From Opitutales bacterium (GTDB lineage: Bacteria; Verrucomicrobiota; Verrucomicrobiia; Opitutales; Coraliomargaritaceae), in assembly GCA_030729385.1 (NCBI GenBank), contig JANQXM010000071.1, positions 1,698-49,153 on the forward strand: DNA of 47,456 nt, written 5' to 3'. The notes under the pieces were generated by a model that was not told where the DNA came from, ran no database searches, and saw only the letters and a program-made list of their open reading frames with translations. The first letter of the stretch is position 1. Every line of letters starts with the position of its first letter. The translations under genes and the position numbers were made by a program. This document shows, in pieces, positions 1 through 9,258 of this stretch.

Positions 1-678
1 GACGACAAACTCACCTTTTTGGCTGCCTTTGGCTACGCGGTCGCGGACTTCTCCGGCGGGACCGGTGTGCACCGTTTCGTGAAGCTTGGTGAGCTCGCGG
101 CAAACACTGATACAGCGATCAGGTCCGAGTATCTCGACGAGGTCGTTGAGGAATTTACCGATGCGGTGGCAGGATTCGTAAACGATGATGCTGTATCCAA
201 AGTCCTTCTGCGCTTCAAAGAAGCGTTTACGTGCAGCGCTTTTGGGTGGCAGGAAGCCGACGTAAAGGAATCCATCGCTTGGGAGTCCGGAAAGGGAGAG
301 GGCGGTAACGACTGCGCTGACTCCGGGAGCGGTCGTGACTTTGAGCCCACGCTTGCGGCATTCGCGGACAAGTCGAAATCCGGGGTCGCTAATCGCGGGG
401 GTGCCGGCATCGGCGATGAGTGTGATGTCTTCGCCTACAGCGATACGGTCCGCCAGTTCGCCTGCCATATAGCTTTCGTTTTCTTCGCGGTAGGAGATGA
501 GGGTCGCGCTGTGCTGGATCTCGAGTTTGCTCAATAGCTTGCCAGTCACGCGCGTATCTTCGCAGGCGATGCAGGTGGCGTTGGTTAGCACTTCAATAGC
601 CCGAGCGGTGGTGTCGGATAGATTGCCGATTGGAGCGGCGACTAGTGTGAGGGTGCCGGATGTAGTTTTGGATTCCAT
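1..678 (-). CDS. rsmI: 16S rRNA (cytidine(1402)-2'-O)-methyltransferase RsmI, 3' end cut by window
   Basis: Reading the minus strand from an ATG at 678-676 gives 226 codons that stay open to the window edge, so the C-terminal part is missing. The translation begins MESKTTSGTLTLVAAPIGNLSD and carries the tetrapyrrole-methylase-fold signatures of RsmI: the N-terminal PIGN-x-x-D loop, an EDTR motif near residue 40, and ADAGTPAISDPG near residue 90. RsmI uses S-adenosylmethionine to 2'-O-methylate C1402 of 16S rRNA in the decoding centre. It is encoded alone here, divergent from the FKBP gene. Full-length RsmI is usually about 280 residues, so perhaps 50 residues lie outside the window. Identity is clear from the motifs; only the 3' end is unknown. 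Confidence 0.93.
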   Translation of the reverse strand, partial: MESKTTSGTLTLVAAPIGNLSDTTARAIEVLTNATCIACEDTRVTGKLLSKLEIQHSATLISYREENESYMAGELADRIAVGEDITLIADAGTPAISDPGFRLVRECRKRGLKVTTAPGVSAVVTALSLSGLPSDGFLYVGFLPPKSAARKRFFEAQKDFGYSIIVYESCHRIGKFLNDLVEILGPDRCISVCRELTKLHETVHTGPAGEVRDRVAKGSQKGEFVV

Positions 679-905
679 AGCGTGTGCGGTGTTATTGGAG
701 ACAACAGCTTACTTTTTGCGATGGATCAAATGCGAACTGCAGCCGAATCATCTTAGAAATAATGGAACCGACTCGATGAATTGGCTGACCATTGCCCTGA
801 CATGGCGACATACGTAGGGAAATCATATCCGTGATTGACCTTTTTAGAGCATTGGTAAGCTTTGTCGCCTTCATCTCACCCCAAATATCAATTAATACAT
901 AATTT

Positions 906-1658
906 ATGATTACAAAGAACCGTTTTACCTCCGTTGCGCTGATTGCGTTGGCGGGCGCTACTATCACATCTGCTGTTTTCGCACAGGACGAAGCCGCTGC
1001 ACCAGCAGCTGCCCCTGCAGTTTCTCAAACTGAGCTTGTTGAAATGTTGGGCTATTTGACTGTGTTTCAATCAGGCATGAAAGAGCTTGGTTTCACCGCA
1101 GAGGATGCACCTGCTATTTCTGCGGGTATCGCTAAAGGCCTCGCTGATGGCGAACCAAATCCAGCGATGATGGCTAAGATGGGTGCATTCCAAGAGTTCA
1201 TCCAAGCTCGTGCTGCAGCCGCTCAAGAGAAGATGGAAGCCGCAGCTGCTGAAGCGGCTTCTGGTAACATCGAAGCGGCTGCAAAGTTCTTCGAAGAATT
1301 GAAGGGCCAAGAAGGCGTTGAAGCTTCTGAGTCCGGTCTGCACTACAAGGTGCTTGAAGCTGGCGAAGGCGACAAGCCAACCATGGAGGACACAGTGCTT
1401 GTTCATTACAAAGGCACATTGATCGACGGCACTCAGTTTGATAGCTCTTATGATCGCGGTGCACCTGCGACTTTCCCACTTAACGGTGTGGTTAAAGGTT
1501 TCGGCGAAGGTCTCACTACGATCGCTCCCGGCGGTAAGGTGATCCTCTACATCCCAAGTGAATTGGGCTACGGCAACAGCCCACGTCCGGGTGGTGCCAT
1601 CAAACCAGGTGATACATTGATCTTCGAATGTGAATTGATCGAAGTAAACCCTAAGTAG
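906..1658 (+). CDS. Exported FKBP-type peptidyl-prolyl cis-trans isomerase
   Basis: The 250-residue product starts with a Sec signal peptide (hydrophobic core about residues 8-24, likely cleavage after the VFA at 24-26). A helical, Ala-rich N-terminal segment at about 40-135 corresponds to the FKBP_N dimerisation region of Mip/FkpA proteins, and an FKBP catalytic domain fills about 141-247. Typical pocket residues are visible: [16 protein letters not shown] (166-181), VVKGFGEGL (195-203) and YIPSELGYG (215-nearby). FKBPs catalyse proline isomerisation and help fold exported proteins; this one should act in the periplasm. No Shine-Dalgarno sequence precedes the ATG, only AT-rich sequence. A strong hairpin terminator follows 23 bases after the stop. 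Mip-like versus FkpA-like cannot be decided here. Confidence 0.93.
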   Translation: MITKNRFTSVALIALAGATITSAVFAQDEAAAPAAAPAVSQTELVEMLGYLTVFQSGMKELGFTAEDAPAISAGIAKGLADGEPNPAMMAKMGAFQEFIQARAAAAQEKMEAAAAEAASGNIEAAAKFFEELKGQEGVEASESGLHYKVLEAGEGDKPTMEDTVLVHYKGTLIDGTQFDSSYDRGAPATFPLNGVVKGFGEGLTTIAPGGKVILYIPSELGYGNSPRPGGAIKPGDTLIFECELIEVNPK

Positions 1659-1681
1659 TTAAACTCTGGATACGAATTTTC

Positions 1682-1717
1682 AAAAGCCCGCGGACTGTGA
1701 AGTTTGCGGGCTTTTTT
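1682..1717 (+). terminator. Rho-independent terminator of the FKBP gene
   Basis: A 10-bp stem (AAAAGCCCGC at 1682-1691 with GCGGGCTTTT at 1706-1715) has a 14-base loop and runs into TTTTTT. The opposing queE gene stops at 1722, and the A run on the left side means the same hairpin could also stop minus-strand transcription. Confidence 0.9.
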
Positions 1718-1721
1718 GTGC

Positions 1722-2402
1722 TTAATATCCCTGGGTAGGGTCGCCGCCGAGTGGGGCGGCAGGTGCACTGCGGGCGTCTTTCAGGTCGGCGGCGTAGTTT
1801 TTGTGCATTTGCCAGCCCGCGCGATAGGGCGCGCCGTGGCTTTTAATCCATTCGGTAATGGCGTCGAGCAGCGCTTGATTGCTGTGCTGGGACCACTCGG
1901 GGTGTAGCCAAACCGGGATCGTTGGGTTCGCGCCGAGGTCGCTTAGCATCTGGCTGTATTCGTCCAGTGCTTCAACCCGATCCACGATGATTTTGAACTC
2001 ATCTGCCAATGCGATGTTCTCGGCGAGTGGCAGTTTCCAGCGTTTTGGGCTGAGAGTGACCCAGTCGAGATCACCTTTGATGGTGAAGGCGCCGCTTGTT
2101 TCTAGATGTGCCTTTTGTCCGATGCCGTGCAGTGCGTCGACTAGTTTGGTTAAGTCATGAATCGCGGGCTCGCCGCCGGTGATGACAGTGATTTCGGCTT
2201 TGGTCTTAGCGACTTCGTCGACCAGTGTCTCTATTGAAAGGCGATTGATGTGCTTGGGTATATAATCGGGATGCCAGGTGCCTGCGGAATCACACCAAGG
2301 GCAATGCACGGGGCAGCCGAAAGTGCGAATGAAGTAAGCCGCCCGACCTGCGTGCGCACCTTCACCCTGGAAGGTGTAAAATTGTTCGTGGATCGGTAGC
2401 AT
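1722..2402 (-). CDS. queE: 7-carboxy-7-deazaguanine synthase QueE (radical SAM)
   Basis: The 226-residue product has the QueE N-terminus [12 protein letters not shown] and a radical-SAM cluster C30-x3-C34-x2-C37 (CPVHCPWC), followed by the SAM-binding ITGGEP motif. QueE converts 6-carboxy-5,6,7,8-tetrahydropterin to 7-carboxy-7-deazaguanine, the ring-contraction step on the way to preQ0 and queuosine. It is the last gene of a queC-queD-queE run, 9 bases after queD, so it is probably co-transcribed. It is one of few genes here with a possible ribosome binding site (AGGA about 9 bases before the ATG). Length and motif spacing are normal for the family, and the product should be cytosolic. Confidence 0.95.
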   Translation of the reverse strand: MLPIHEQFYTFQGEGAHAGRAAYFIRTFGCPVHCPWCDSAGTWHPDYIPKHINRLSIETLVDEVAKTKAEITVITGGEPAIHDLTKLVDALHGIGQKAHLETSGAFTIKGDLDWVTLSPKRWKLPLAENIALADEFKIIVDRVEALDEYSQMLSDLGANPTIPVWLHPEWSQHSNQALLDAITEWIKSHGAPYRAGWQMHKNYAADLKDARSAPAAPLGGDPTQGY

Positions 2403-2411
2403 GATGAAGTC

Positions 2412-2843
2412 CTACTCTGGGTGGTAGGCTGCAGCGTTTTTCGAATCTTCGTAGATTTCGACTTCGACGATCCATACGCGATCACTGGTTTTTTCGCGAA
2501 CCATGGGGTCGAAGACCGTGTGGATGTGTTGCGCGAGCCCCTCGCAGGAACTGTTCGGCAGAATGTATGACTTAAATAGGTGCCCCGAGTGAGCGAGCAG
2601 TGTGTCCTTCTCGGGATCCGCCTCGTTGAACAAGCAGGCGTGGTCTAGGTTATCGTCGATCCATTGCTTTAGATATTTTAAATCGCCAAAATCGACAACG
2701 AATCCGTTTTTGTCCGTTTCACTGCAAGCAAAGGTCAATGTGATGCTCCAGTTGTGCCCGTGTATGAGGGCGCAGTGGCCGTCGTGCTTGTGCTGGCGGT
2801 GTGCGAATGGAATGTCGCGATAGGTTTTTTTACAGGTGAGCAT
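2412..2843 (-). CDS. queD: 6-carboxy-5,6,7,8-tetrahydropterin synthase QueD
   Basis: The 143-residue protein belongs to the 6-pyruvoyl-tetrahydropterin synthase fold. Zinc ligands are visible as H15 and the HGH pair at 28-30, and the likely catalytic cysteine is C24, just ahead of the [12 protein letters not shown] segment matches the substrate-binding region and a LDHACLF motif carries the conserved LDH. QueD turns 7,8-dihydroneopterin triphosphate into the QueE substrate. It sits between queC (54 bases upstream) and queE (9 bases downstream). The C-terminal region keeps the Glu of the EVEIYE strand. Function is assigned with confidence because of both motif content and operon context. Confidence 0.94.
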   Translation of the reverse strand: MLTCKKTYRDIPFAHRQHKHDGHCALIHGHNWSITLTFACSETDKNGFVVDFGDLKYLKQWIDDNLDHACLFNEADPEKDTLLAHSGHLFKSYILPNSSCEGLAQHIHTVFDPMVREKTSDRVWIVEVEIYEDSKNAAAYHPE

Positions 2844-2897
2844 TGTTTTTGAAAGCTGAGTGGCTGAGAGCTGAAAAGTTAAAATGTAGATTGTGGG

Positions 2898-3602
2898 TTA
2901 GCTGAGGTGCCATTCATTGGCGCGAAGCTGGTCCACTGCGGGGGCATCTTTCGCGTATTCAGTCGGGTCTTCGACGCCGGCGAGGTCGAAAGCCTCGCGG
3001 CGTTCGATGCAAGTGCCGCAACGGCCGCAGTGCAGATCGCCGCCCTTGTAGCAGGACCAAGTTTCGATAAAGGGTAGGTTCAGCTCTGCGCCGCGTCGAA
3101 CGATGTCGGCCTTGGTCCAATCGACGAAAGGACGGATGAGTTCGACTTGGTTCCAGTCGCAGAGCTCGATGGCGGTGGCCATGGCATCGGCGAACTCGTT
3201 GCGGCAATCGGGATAGATCGCGTGGTCGCCACTATGTGCGGCATAGGCGACTTGCTCTGCGCCGATTGAAAGCGCATGGCCAGTCGCGACCGAAAGTAGA
3301 ATCATGTTCCGATTCGGCACCACTGTGCTTTTCATGGATTCTTCGGTGTAGTGCCCCTCTGCCACTTCGATCTCCGGCGAGGTGAGACTGCTGCCCGCCA
3401 AAAGTGGCTGTATTGAAGAGAGGTCGGCGACGGGGTTGGGTATGCCTAGTTTCGCGCAGATACTGGCCGCTCGCTTTAGTTCGCAGCGATGGCGTTGCCC
3501 GTAGTCCACCGAAAGTGCGTGCAGATCGTGTCCGGCGGCGCGCAAGTGATAGAGCAATACGGTGGAGTCGAGCCCACCGGAATAGATTAAAACGGTTTTC
3601 AT
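2898..3602 (-). CDS. queC: 7-cyano-7-deazaguanine synthase QueC
   Basis: I choose the ATG at 3602-3600, giving 234 residues that begin [14 protein letters not shown]. The open frame extends about 70 residues upstream to 3812, but that part is Pro/Arg-rich with no family character and precedes the canonical N-terminus. The ATP-pyrophosphatase loop SGGLDS is at 8-13. A zinc site of four cysteines lies near the C-terminus ([16 protein letters not shown]). QueC converts 7-carboxy-7-deazaguanine and ammonia to preQ0 using ATP. It leads the queCDE cluster; tgt, which acts later in the same pathway, is 27 kb away. A possible pseudoknotted leader precedes the start codon and is listed separately. Confidence 0.94.
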   Translation of the reverse strand: MKTVLIYSGGLDSTVLLYHLRAAGHDLHALSVDYGQRHRCELKRAASICAKLGIPNPVADLSSIQPLLAGSSLTSPEIEVAEGHYTEESMKSTVVPNRNMILLSVATGHALSIGAEQVAYAAHSGDHAIYPDCRNEFADAMATAIELCDWNQVELIRPFVDWTKADIVRRGAELNLPFIETWSCYKGGDLHCGRCGTCIERREAFDLAGVEDPTEYAKDAPAVDQLRANEWHLS

Positions 3603-3654
3603 GAATTCAGTGTTTGCTGTAACAGCGATGCCCTGGGAATTCCTTAGCAGGGCA
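3603..3654 (-). promoter_or_regulatory. Structured queC leader, possible translational switch
   Basis: On the minus strand the 52 bases before the queC ATG hold a 7-bp hairpin, TGCCCTG/CAGGGCA (3648-3654 and 3629-3635), whose 12-base loop contains GGAATTCC (3636-3643). The sequence directly before the ATG is GAATTC (3603-3608), which is complementary to the loop. Loop-to-start pairing would give an H-type pseudoknot masking the start. A second small hairpin GCTGT-A-ACAGC lies between (3616-3626). preQ1 riboswitches are known to control que genes through H-type pseudoknots, but I do not recognise a named preQ1 class here. Function is inference only. Confidence 0.3.
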
Positions 3655-3818
3655 AATGGAGTGCGTAAGTTGTTCGTTTGCAGGTGTGGGGCAAGTCGAA
3701 ACTGAGAGGCTGGGTTGAGCGGTCTGTGTAATCTTAGAGGTGTTGGCTCAATCAGTTGGGGCGAAATCGATGCTGAAATGCCCTGTTCAACTATCATTCG
3801 GGGGCCCCACACTGGCTC

Positions 3819-3846
3819 TTGACAAGACTCTAGAGCCCTTTACTTT
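3819..3846 (+). promoter_or_regulatory. Sigma70-like promoter for the nusA operon
   Basis: A perfect -35 hexamer TTGACA (3819-3824) is followed after 16 bases by TACTTT (3841-3846), a fair -10 box. Transcription would begin near 3853 and give a leader of about 65 bases that includes the hairpin at 3880-3902. Confidence 0.5.
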
Positions 3847-3879
3847 CCCTCCTTCACAATTTAACCCAGCAACATCTTT

Positions 3880-3902
3880 AAGCGGGCTAGTCCCCGCTTT
3901 TT
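3880..3902 (+). terminator. Terminator-like attenuator in the nusA leader
   Basis: AAGCGGG (3880-3886) pairs with CCCGCTT (3893-3899) around a 6-base loop, and the 3' arm runs into TTTTT (3898-3902). It lies downstream of the likely promoter and only 15 bases before the nusA ATG, so it would sit inside the operon transcript. NusA is known to stimulate pausing and termination at such hairpins, so feedback control is plausible. It could instead end an unseen upstream transcript. Confidence 0.5.
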
Positions 3903-3917
3903 CTATTTATTGCCGCA

Positions 3918-5168
3918 ATGAGTCACGAAATACTTTCAGTTTTAGAATACATGGAGAAGGAGAAGGGGATCAGTCGTCCAGACATGATCGAAGCCATCTC
4001 TTCTGCAATCATTGGCGCTGCCCAAAAGGGTGATAGCGCTGGTCAAGACCTCCGTGTCATGATCAACCCTAAGACGGGTGCGTTGAAAGCATGGAGCATT
4101 AGGCAAGTCGTTGACTCCGTGGGAGATGAACAACTAGAGATTCACATTGAAAAGGCCCGCAAGATTAAGCCTGATGTCGAAATCGGCGAGGAGCTTGAGC
4201 TTGAAGTCGACCCTGCATATCTTGGTCGTATCGCTGCGCAAACAGCGCGCCAAGCGATTATGCAGCGCATCCGCCAATTTGAGAAGGATCGCATCTACGA
4301 CGACTATAAGGACACCGTTGGTGACATTGTCACTGGTATCGTTCGTCGCCGTGAGCGCGGTGATTTGATCATCGACCTCGGTAAAGCCGAAGCTATTTTG
4401 CCGCCACGTGAGCGTGTCCCTGGTGAAGATTATGCACCTGGTGAAAGCATTCGCTGCCTATTGCTCAAGATTGAGCAAACCAATCGTGGCCCGGATATCA
4501 TTCTTTCCCGCTCGAATATCAATTTTGTCCGTCGTCTCTTCGAACTCGAAGTGACTGAGATCGCGGACGGCACAGTTTCGATCGAAGCCATGGCTCGTGA
4601 AGCCGGCTACCGCACGAAGATCGCAGTGAACAGCAACGACCCGAAAGTTGACCCAGTTGGCGCTTGCGTTGGTGCTCGCGGTGCTCGTGTTAAAACGATC
4701 GTCCGTGAACTCGGTGGTGAAAAAATCGACATCATCCGCTACTACCAAGATCCGATTCAATTGCTTGAGGAAGCGCTGAAGCCAGCAGTGCCTCGCAATA
4801 TTAAGATCAATGAGCGTGACCATCGTATCCATTTCGAAGTAATTGAGGACGACCTATCCATCGCGATTGGTCGCCGTGGCTTTAACGCTAAGCTTACTTC
4901 ACGTCTCCTCGGTTGGAAACTCGACATCGGTAAGGAAGAAAAGGAAGCCGTCGGATTCGACGAGAAAGTGGCAAAGGCTGTTCAAGGCCTGAATGTCATT
5001 CCTGGAATTGCTCCCGAACTTGCCAGCCGATTGGTCGCAATCGGTTTCGTTAGCCCTGAGGCTTTCGAAGGTGTTTCCACCTCAGACCTTCTCGACGCAG
5101 GCTTCACAGAAGAAGAAGCAACTGACGTCCTTTCAAAAGTAGAAGCATACTTGCAACAGAACGTCTAG
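3918..5168 (+). CDS. nusA: Transcription termination/antitermination factor NusA
   Basis: The 416-residue protein has the NusA layout: an N-terminal RNA-polymerase-binding domain (about 1-130), an S1 domain (about 135-200, [20 protein letters not shown]), then KH1 and KH2 with the GARGARVK and GRRGFNAK loops. A short C-terminal helix-hairpin-helix region follows (about 355-415, [13 protein letters not shown]). It has one C-terminal acidic/HhH unit rather than the two repeats of E. coli NusA, fitting its shorter length. NusA modulates pausing, intrinsic termination and rRNA antitermination. It heads the operon with infB, 52 bases downstream. No Shine-Dalgarno sequence precedes the ATG. The terminator-like hairpin just upstream suggests autoregulation. 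Confidence 0.96.
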   Translation: MSHEILSVLEYMEKEKGISRPDMIEAISSAIIGAAQKGDSAGQDLRVMINPKTGALKAWSIRQVVDSVGDEQLEIHIEKARKIKPDVEIGEELELEVDPAYLGRIAAQTARQAIMQRIRQFEKDRIYDDYKDTVGDIVTGIVRRRERGDLIIDLGKAEAILPPRERVPGEDYAPGESIRCLLLKIEQTNRGPDIILSRSNINFVRRLFELEVTEIADGTVSIEAMAREAGYRTKIAVNSNDPKVDPVGACVGARGARVKTIVRELGGEKIDIIRYYQDPIQLLEEALKPAVPRNIKINERDHRIHFEVIEDDLSIAIGRRGFNAKLTSRLLGWKLDIGKEEKEAVGFDEKVAKAVQGLNVIPGIAPELASRLVAIGFVSPEAFEGVSTSDLLDAGFTEEEATDVLSKVEAYLQQNV

Positions 5169-5220
5169 TTCGACCGCCCTGTAGTTTCGCCCACAATAAG
5201 ATTCAAAGAAAAACTCATTC

Positions 5221-7728
5221 ATGAGTGTTCGTATACACCAGCTTTCCAAAGAAATCGGAATGGAAAATAAGGAGCTCATTGAGCTTCTTAAAAGTCGTGG
5301 CTTCGAAGTGAAGAGCGCTTCCAGCACGATTGACAATATCTCCGCCGAATCACTCGTAGAGGAGTTTGCCTCAAAGGGGGGAGCTGAGGAATCAGCTGCC
5401 GAACCCGAAGTCGTCGACGAACCTGAAGCACCCAAAGCGCCGTCTTTACCGGCGGGCGCTTTTGTGAAGAGTGCGGCCGACATACAACGTGAGCGTGAAG
5501 AGCGTGAAAAGGCAAAGGAAGAAGCAGCGGAAGCAGCTAAACCGAAGCCCGTAGAGCCCGTTGCACCAGCTGCACCAGCGCCCAAAGCGCGGCCAGTAGC
5601 ACCAAAGGGACCACCTGCCGCACCGAAAATTCCACCAGCCGCGCCAAGAACGCCACCTGTGGCTAAAGTGCCGCCTGCTGCTAAGGTTCCGCCTGCTGCC
5701 AACGTGCCACCAGTCGTTAAAGCGCCGCCCGTTGCACCTGCATCGGCCGCCGCCGCGAAGCCGCCTGTGCCAGCTCCGTCACCCGCTGGTCCGCCAATGC
5801 CGGCACCAACACCCGCTGGTCCGCCAATGCCAGCTTCCGCTAAACCTCCTGTGGCTGATGCGTCCGTCGATGACGAGAACGCTGAAGAAGCAGTCGAAGG
5901 CGAAGCCACTGAAGCTACTGAAGCAGCCGCTGCTAAGATCATTCACGTTAAACCACCGATCGTGGTGCGTGACTTTGCCGGCGAAATCGGTCTCAAGCCT
6001 TTCAAGCTGATTTCCGAACTCATGGAATTGGGCATCTTTGCCTCCATGAATCAGACAATCGAAGAGAGTGTCGCCCTGCAGATTGCAAAGCGTCATGGAT
6101 TTGAGTTAGAGATTCATCACCGTGGTGAAACACAGGCAGACAAGAACGAGAAAAAGAAGGCAGCTAAGCCTTCTGACGACGATCCTCGTTTCCTCAAACC
6201 ACGTCCTCCCGTTGTTTGTATCCTCGGTCACGTCGACCACGGTAAAACCACTTTGCTTGACTCGATTCGCAAGGCCAACGTTGTCTCCGGCGAAGCCGGC
6301 GGTATCACGCAGCACATTGGCGCGTATCAAATCGAGCACAACGGCCATAAGATTTCCTTCATCGATACACCGGGTCACGCCGCTTTCTCGCTAATGCGTG
6401 AGCGTGGTGCCAACGTCACCGACATCTCGATTCTCGTGATTGCAGCGGACGACGCTTTCAAACCGCAAACCGAAGAAGCACTCAAATTTGCTAAGGAGGC
6501 TAACAACGCCATCATCGTAGCGATCAACAAGATCGACGCGAAGGGCGCCAACGTCGACCGCGTGAAGCAGCAGATGCAAGAGAAGGGCATCGCCCCCGAA
6601 GACTGGGGTGGCGAAACCATTGCGGTTGAAGTCTCTGCGATCAACGGCACAAATATTTCCGATCTACTCGACATGATCTTGCTCCAAGCCGAAGTGCTTG
6701 AGTTGCAGGCCAATCCCGATTGCCCATCTTCGGGCATCGTGATCGAATCACAAATCGAACAAGGTCGCGGCGCAACTGCCACCGTGATGGTTGAGCGCGG
6801 CACCCTGAAGAAGGGCGACGCTCTACTCTGCGGTGAAGTTTACTGTAAGGTGAAGACAATGACCGATGCGGATGGCAACATCCTCAAGTCAGCACCCCCA
6901 GCCACACCTGTGAAGGTCACCGGTTGGTCAGATGTGCCTGATTCCGGTAAGCGTTTCTCCACTGAGAAGAACGAAAAAATCGCTAAACGCGCAGCTGAAG
7001 ATCAGATGCAAACTCGTAAGCTCGAAGTGGCTGCCTCTCGTGAGGCCGCTTCCAAGGAGTCCGGTGCAGCAACGATCGAAGATCTATTCGCCGCGATTGA
7101 AAACCAGCAGAAGAAGAGCCTACGCGTGATTGTGAAATCCGATGTGCATGGTTCGACCGAAGCATTGGTCAATGCGCTGCAAAGCATCGAAAGCGACAAG
7201 GTTGATCTCGAAGTCATCAGCAAAGGCGTTGGTCACATCACGAAGAACGACATTACACTTGCTAGTGCAGGTGGTGCACTCGTGGTTGGTTTTAATGTTC
7301 GTCTCGATAATGGCGTGCAGAGCCTTGCGAAGCATCACGATGTTCGGATCATCCAGCACGAAATTATTTACGAACTCATCGACCAAGTTGAAGAGTCGAT
7401 GGCCGATCTACTTGAACCGGAATTCAGCGAGAAGAAACTTGGCGGTGCCGAGATTCGTCAAGTGTTCTCCGTGGGCAAGAGTCGCAATGTTGCGGGTTGT
7501 ATGGTCACCGAAGGTTCGATCAAGCGCAACTGTATCGCCCGTCTCCTCCGTGGTGGCGAGCTCGTGCACGAGAGCAAGATCGATACACTCAAGCGCTTTA
7601 AGGACGACGTTAAGGAAGTTCGTGCAGGTTACGAGTGTGGTATCCACGTTTCCGGATTCGAAGACTATGAAGAAGGCGATACAATCGAGTGCTTCGAGGT
7701 CGAAGAGCTCCGTCCGTCACTTCGCTAA
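5221..7728 (+). CDS. infB: Translation initiation factor IF-2
   Basis: The 835-residue protein has an IF2_N module at about 1-50 ([18 protein letters not shown]), a charged/coiled stretch at about 85-108, and a long Pro/Ala-rich linker at about 110-212 built from repeats such as KVPPAA and AGPPMPA. A second N-terminal module lies near 240-300. The GTPase motifs follow: G1 GHVDHGKTT (336-344), G3 DTPGH (382-386) and G4 NKID (436-439). Beta-barrel and fMet-tRNA-binding domains fill the C-terminus. IF-2 places fMet-tRNA on the 30S subunit and promotes 70S joining. The linker repeats vary in sequence and may be expanded locally. The gene lies between nusA and rbfA, the order found in many bacteria. 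Confidence 0.97.
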   Translation: MSVRIHQLSKEIGMENKELIELLKSRGFEVKSASSTIDNISAESLVEEFASKGGAEESAAEPEVVDEPEAPKAPSLPAGAFVKSAADIQREREEREKAKEEAAEAAKPKPVEPVAPAAPAPKARPVAPKGPPAAPKIPPAAPRTPPVAKVPPAAKVPPAANVPPVVKAPPVAPASAAAAKPPVPAPSPAGPPMPAPTPAGPPMPASAKPPVADASVDDENAEEAVEGEATEATEAAAAKIIHVKPPIVVRDFAGEIGLKPFKLISELMELGIFASMNQTIEESVALQIAKRHGFELEIHHRGETQADKNEKKKAAKPSDDDPRFLKPRPPVVCILGHVDHGKTTLLDSIRKANVVSGEAGGITQHIGAYQIEHNGHKISFIDTPGHAAFSLMRERGANVTDISILVIAADDAFKPQTEEALKFAKEANNAIIVAINKIDAKGANVDRVKQQMQEKGIAPEDWGGETIAVEVSAINGTNISDLLDMILLQAEVLELQANPDCPSSGIVIESQIEQGRGATATVMVERGTLKKGDALLCGEVYCKVKTMTDADGNILKSAPPATPVKVTGWSDVPDSGKRFSTEKNEKIAKRAAEDQMQTRKLEVAASREAASKESGAATIEDLFAAIENQQKKSLRVIVKSDVHGSTEALVNALQSIESDKVDLEVISKGVGHITKNDITLASAGGALVVGFNVRLDNGVQSLAKHHDVRIIQHEIIYELIDQVEESMADLLEPEFSEKKLGGAEIRQVFSVGKSRNVAGCMVTEGSIKRNCIARLLRGGELVHESKIDTLKRFKDDVKEVRAGYECGIHVSGFEDYEEGDTIECFEVEELRPSLR

Positions 7729-7817
7729 TCAGTTAGATACATTTTCATCATTCAACGTGGAGTGCTTGCGCTTGGCGTTTGATGCCATCCGGCAGCTAGG
7801 TCCCATCCCTTTCATAC

Positions 7818-8168
7818 ATGTCCAAACGAATTTCCAGAGTTAACGAGTTACTTCAACGCGAAATCAGCGAGCAAATGCGGCGCTACTATCGCAGCGATGC
7901 TGCACCTATCACCATTAGTGATGTTTCGACTTCGATAGATCTTCGAAATGCGAAGGTGTTTTATTCGGTCTTGGGTGATGACGAAGCAATCGCTGAGGCG
8001 AAGGTCTTCTTTCGCCGTATTGGTAAGGAGCTGAGCCAGCGTGTGAGCAAGCAAGTGGTGCTCAAATTCTTTCCTAAGATCCAATATCTTTATGATCCCT
8101 CGCTCGAACGCGGCGCTGGCATCCTCGATATTCTAGACGACCTCGATAAAGAAACAGACGATGGCTGA
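7818..8168 (+). CDS. rbfA: Ribosome-binding factor A
   Basis: The 116-residue protein begins [18 protein letters not shown], the typical RbfA opening helix, and continues with [21 protein letters not shown], the beta-strand region of the type-II KH fold, then the conserved [18 protein letters not shown]. RbfA binds the 30S subunit during maturation of the 16S rRNA 5' region and helps at low temperature. It follows infB by 89 bases and its last 8 bases overlap the start of the DHH phosphoesterase gene, which suggests translational coupling. Length is normal for the family. Confidence 0.95.
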   Translation: MSKRISRVNELLQREISEQMRRYYRSDAAPITISDVSTSIDLRNAKVFYSVLGDDEAIAEAKVFFRRIGKELSQRVSKQVVLKFFPKIQYLYDPSLERGAGILDILDDLDKETDDG

Positions 8169-9171
8169 GCAACAATTCTTCCCCGTAGAAAGTCCCATTT
8201 TCGCGCAAGGGATCCAATGCCTCAAAGGACATAAAGTCGCCGTGCTCGGGCATCAGCGTCCCGATGGTGATTGCATCGGTTCCATCGTAGCCGTCGTGCG
8301 TGTGCTCCAGAGCCAAGGCATTGAAGCTGTCGGTCTTAATCGCGATGAAGTGCCAGGCACATTGAAAGCATTTGTTGGCGATACACCTTTATTTTTGGCT
8401 AAAGATTTTGAGCCCGATGGGCATGTCGCCGTCACAGTTGATTGCGCAGACTTCAAGCGCGTCGGTGATCGCCTCAATGAATTGTTCCCTCAAGTCGCCT
8501 TAAATGTGGATCACCATATTTCGAACCGTGAATATGCGGATCAAAATATTGTCATCGCCACTGCGTCCGCCACGGCCGAAATCCTCGCCGGCTTCTACCT
8601 CGATCTTGGTTACGAGATCGACGCTGTCACCGCGCAAGCACTTTACGTCGGCATTGCCACGGATACCGGGCAATTCCGCTTCCCTTCGACCACGCCGGAA
8701 ACTTTCGAGATCGCACGTCGTCTCTGTGAGCATGGCGCACGTCCTGCCGAAGCAGCTCATGAACTCTACGAGCGCGAGAGCTTTTCAAAGATTCAATTGC
8801 TGCAGAGTTTTCTTAACTCACTCACCATGGAGTTTGATAACCGCGTCTGTGTCGGTCTTATTGAAAACGGTGTTTATGAGGAGACCGGTGCAACGATCGA
8901 TGATTCCGAAGGCCTCGTTGATTATGCCCGCTCAATCGACGGCGTTGATGTCGGTGTCATGATCGAAGATCGCGATGGAGCACTTAAAGGCAGCCTTCGC
9001 GCTAAGAACCCTTTCTACCGAGTCGATCAAGTCGCGAAGCAATTCGGTGGCGGTGGTCACGCTTGTGCAGCTGGCTTGAATGTGGAGAACAGCTCCATCA
9101 AAGAATTCTATCCGCAACTAATGGAAGCTCTCGGCAAGCACCTCGAAGCCCTCGGCCAGCCAGAGGCTTAA
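8161..9171 (+). CDS. DHH/DHHA1 phosphoesterase, NrnA-like oligoribonuclease / pAp phosphatase
   Basis: The 336-residue protein carries the DHH-family metal motifs in order: HQRPDGD (31-37), VDCAD around D94, NVDHHISN with DHH at 117-119, and a C-terminal DHHA1 motif [11 protein letters not shown] near 295-305. This layout is that of NrnA enzymes, which degrade nanoRNAs and 3'-phosphoadenosine-5'-phosphate with Mn2+. The single-domain length excludes RecJ, which is much longer. The start codon overlaps the end of rbfA by 8 bases. A DHH protein between rbfA and truB is a common arrangement in several phyla. Its exact substrate cannot be read from sequence. Confidence 0.88.
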   Translation: MAEQQFFPVESPIFAQGIQCLKGHKVAVLGHQRPDGDCIGSIVAVVRVLQSQGIEAVGLNRDEVPGTLKAFVGDTPLFLAKDFEPDGHVAVTVDCADFKRVGDRLNELFPQVALNVDHHISNREYADQNIVIATASATAEILAGFYLDLGYEIDAVTAQALYVGIATDTGQFRFPSTTPETFEIARRLCEHGARPAEAAHELYERESFSKIQLLQSFLNSLTMEFDNRVCVGLIENGVYEETGATIDDSEGLVDYARSIDGVDVGVMIEDRDGALKGSLRAKNPFYRVDQVAKQFGGGGHACAAGLNVENSSIKEFYPQLMEALGKHLEALGQPEA

Positions 9172-9174
9172 TTT

Positions 9175-9237
9175 GTGAAACAGACATTCCTGTCTGTTTA
9201 TTCCACTTTAGATAACAGACAGGAATGTCTGTTTCAC
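9175..9237. repeat. Perfect 24-bp inverted repeat between the DHH gene and truB
   Basis: Two perfect 24-base arms (9175-9198 and 9214-9237) are separated by 15 bases. Each arm itself contains a smaller palindrome, CAGACA-TTCC-TGTCTG. It starts 4 bases after the DHH stop and ends 22 bases before the truB ATG. No T run follows, so it is not a classical intrinsic terminator. It looks like an inserted dispersed palindromic repeat, and would form a very stable hairpin within the operon mRNA. Confidence 0.85.
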
Positions 9238-9258
9238 TTTCACTTTAAAGTAATAGCT

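Larger units (their letters stand above)
3603..3917. other. Divergent queC/nusA intergenic region
   Basis: This 315-base gap separates divergent queC and nusA. It holds the queC leader hairpins (3616-3654), a sigma70-like promoter facing nusA (3819-3846) and a terminator-like hairpin in the nusA leader (3880-3902). Nothing resembling a tRNA gene was found. No rimP gene is present, although rimP often precedes nusA in other bacteria. Confidence 0.7.

Noticed and set aside
3603-3654. Calling the queC leader a known preQ1 riboswitch
   Set aside because: The hairpin is suggestive, but I could not match the conserved nucleotides of a described preQ1 class.
3603-3812. N-terminal extension of QueC to an ATG at 3812
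   Set aside because: The canonical QueC start [10 protein letters not shown] lies at 3602, and the extension covers the leader hairpins.
5133-5942. A 269-residue minus-strand open frame opposite infB
   Set aside because: Its Gly/Ala-rich sequence is the antisense of the Pro/Ala linker of IF-2; it has no family features.
9175-9258. GTG start for TruB at 9175
   Set aside because: It lies in the perfect inverted repeat; the family N-terminus begins at ATG 9259.
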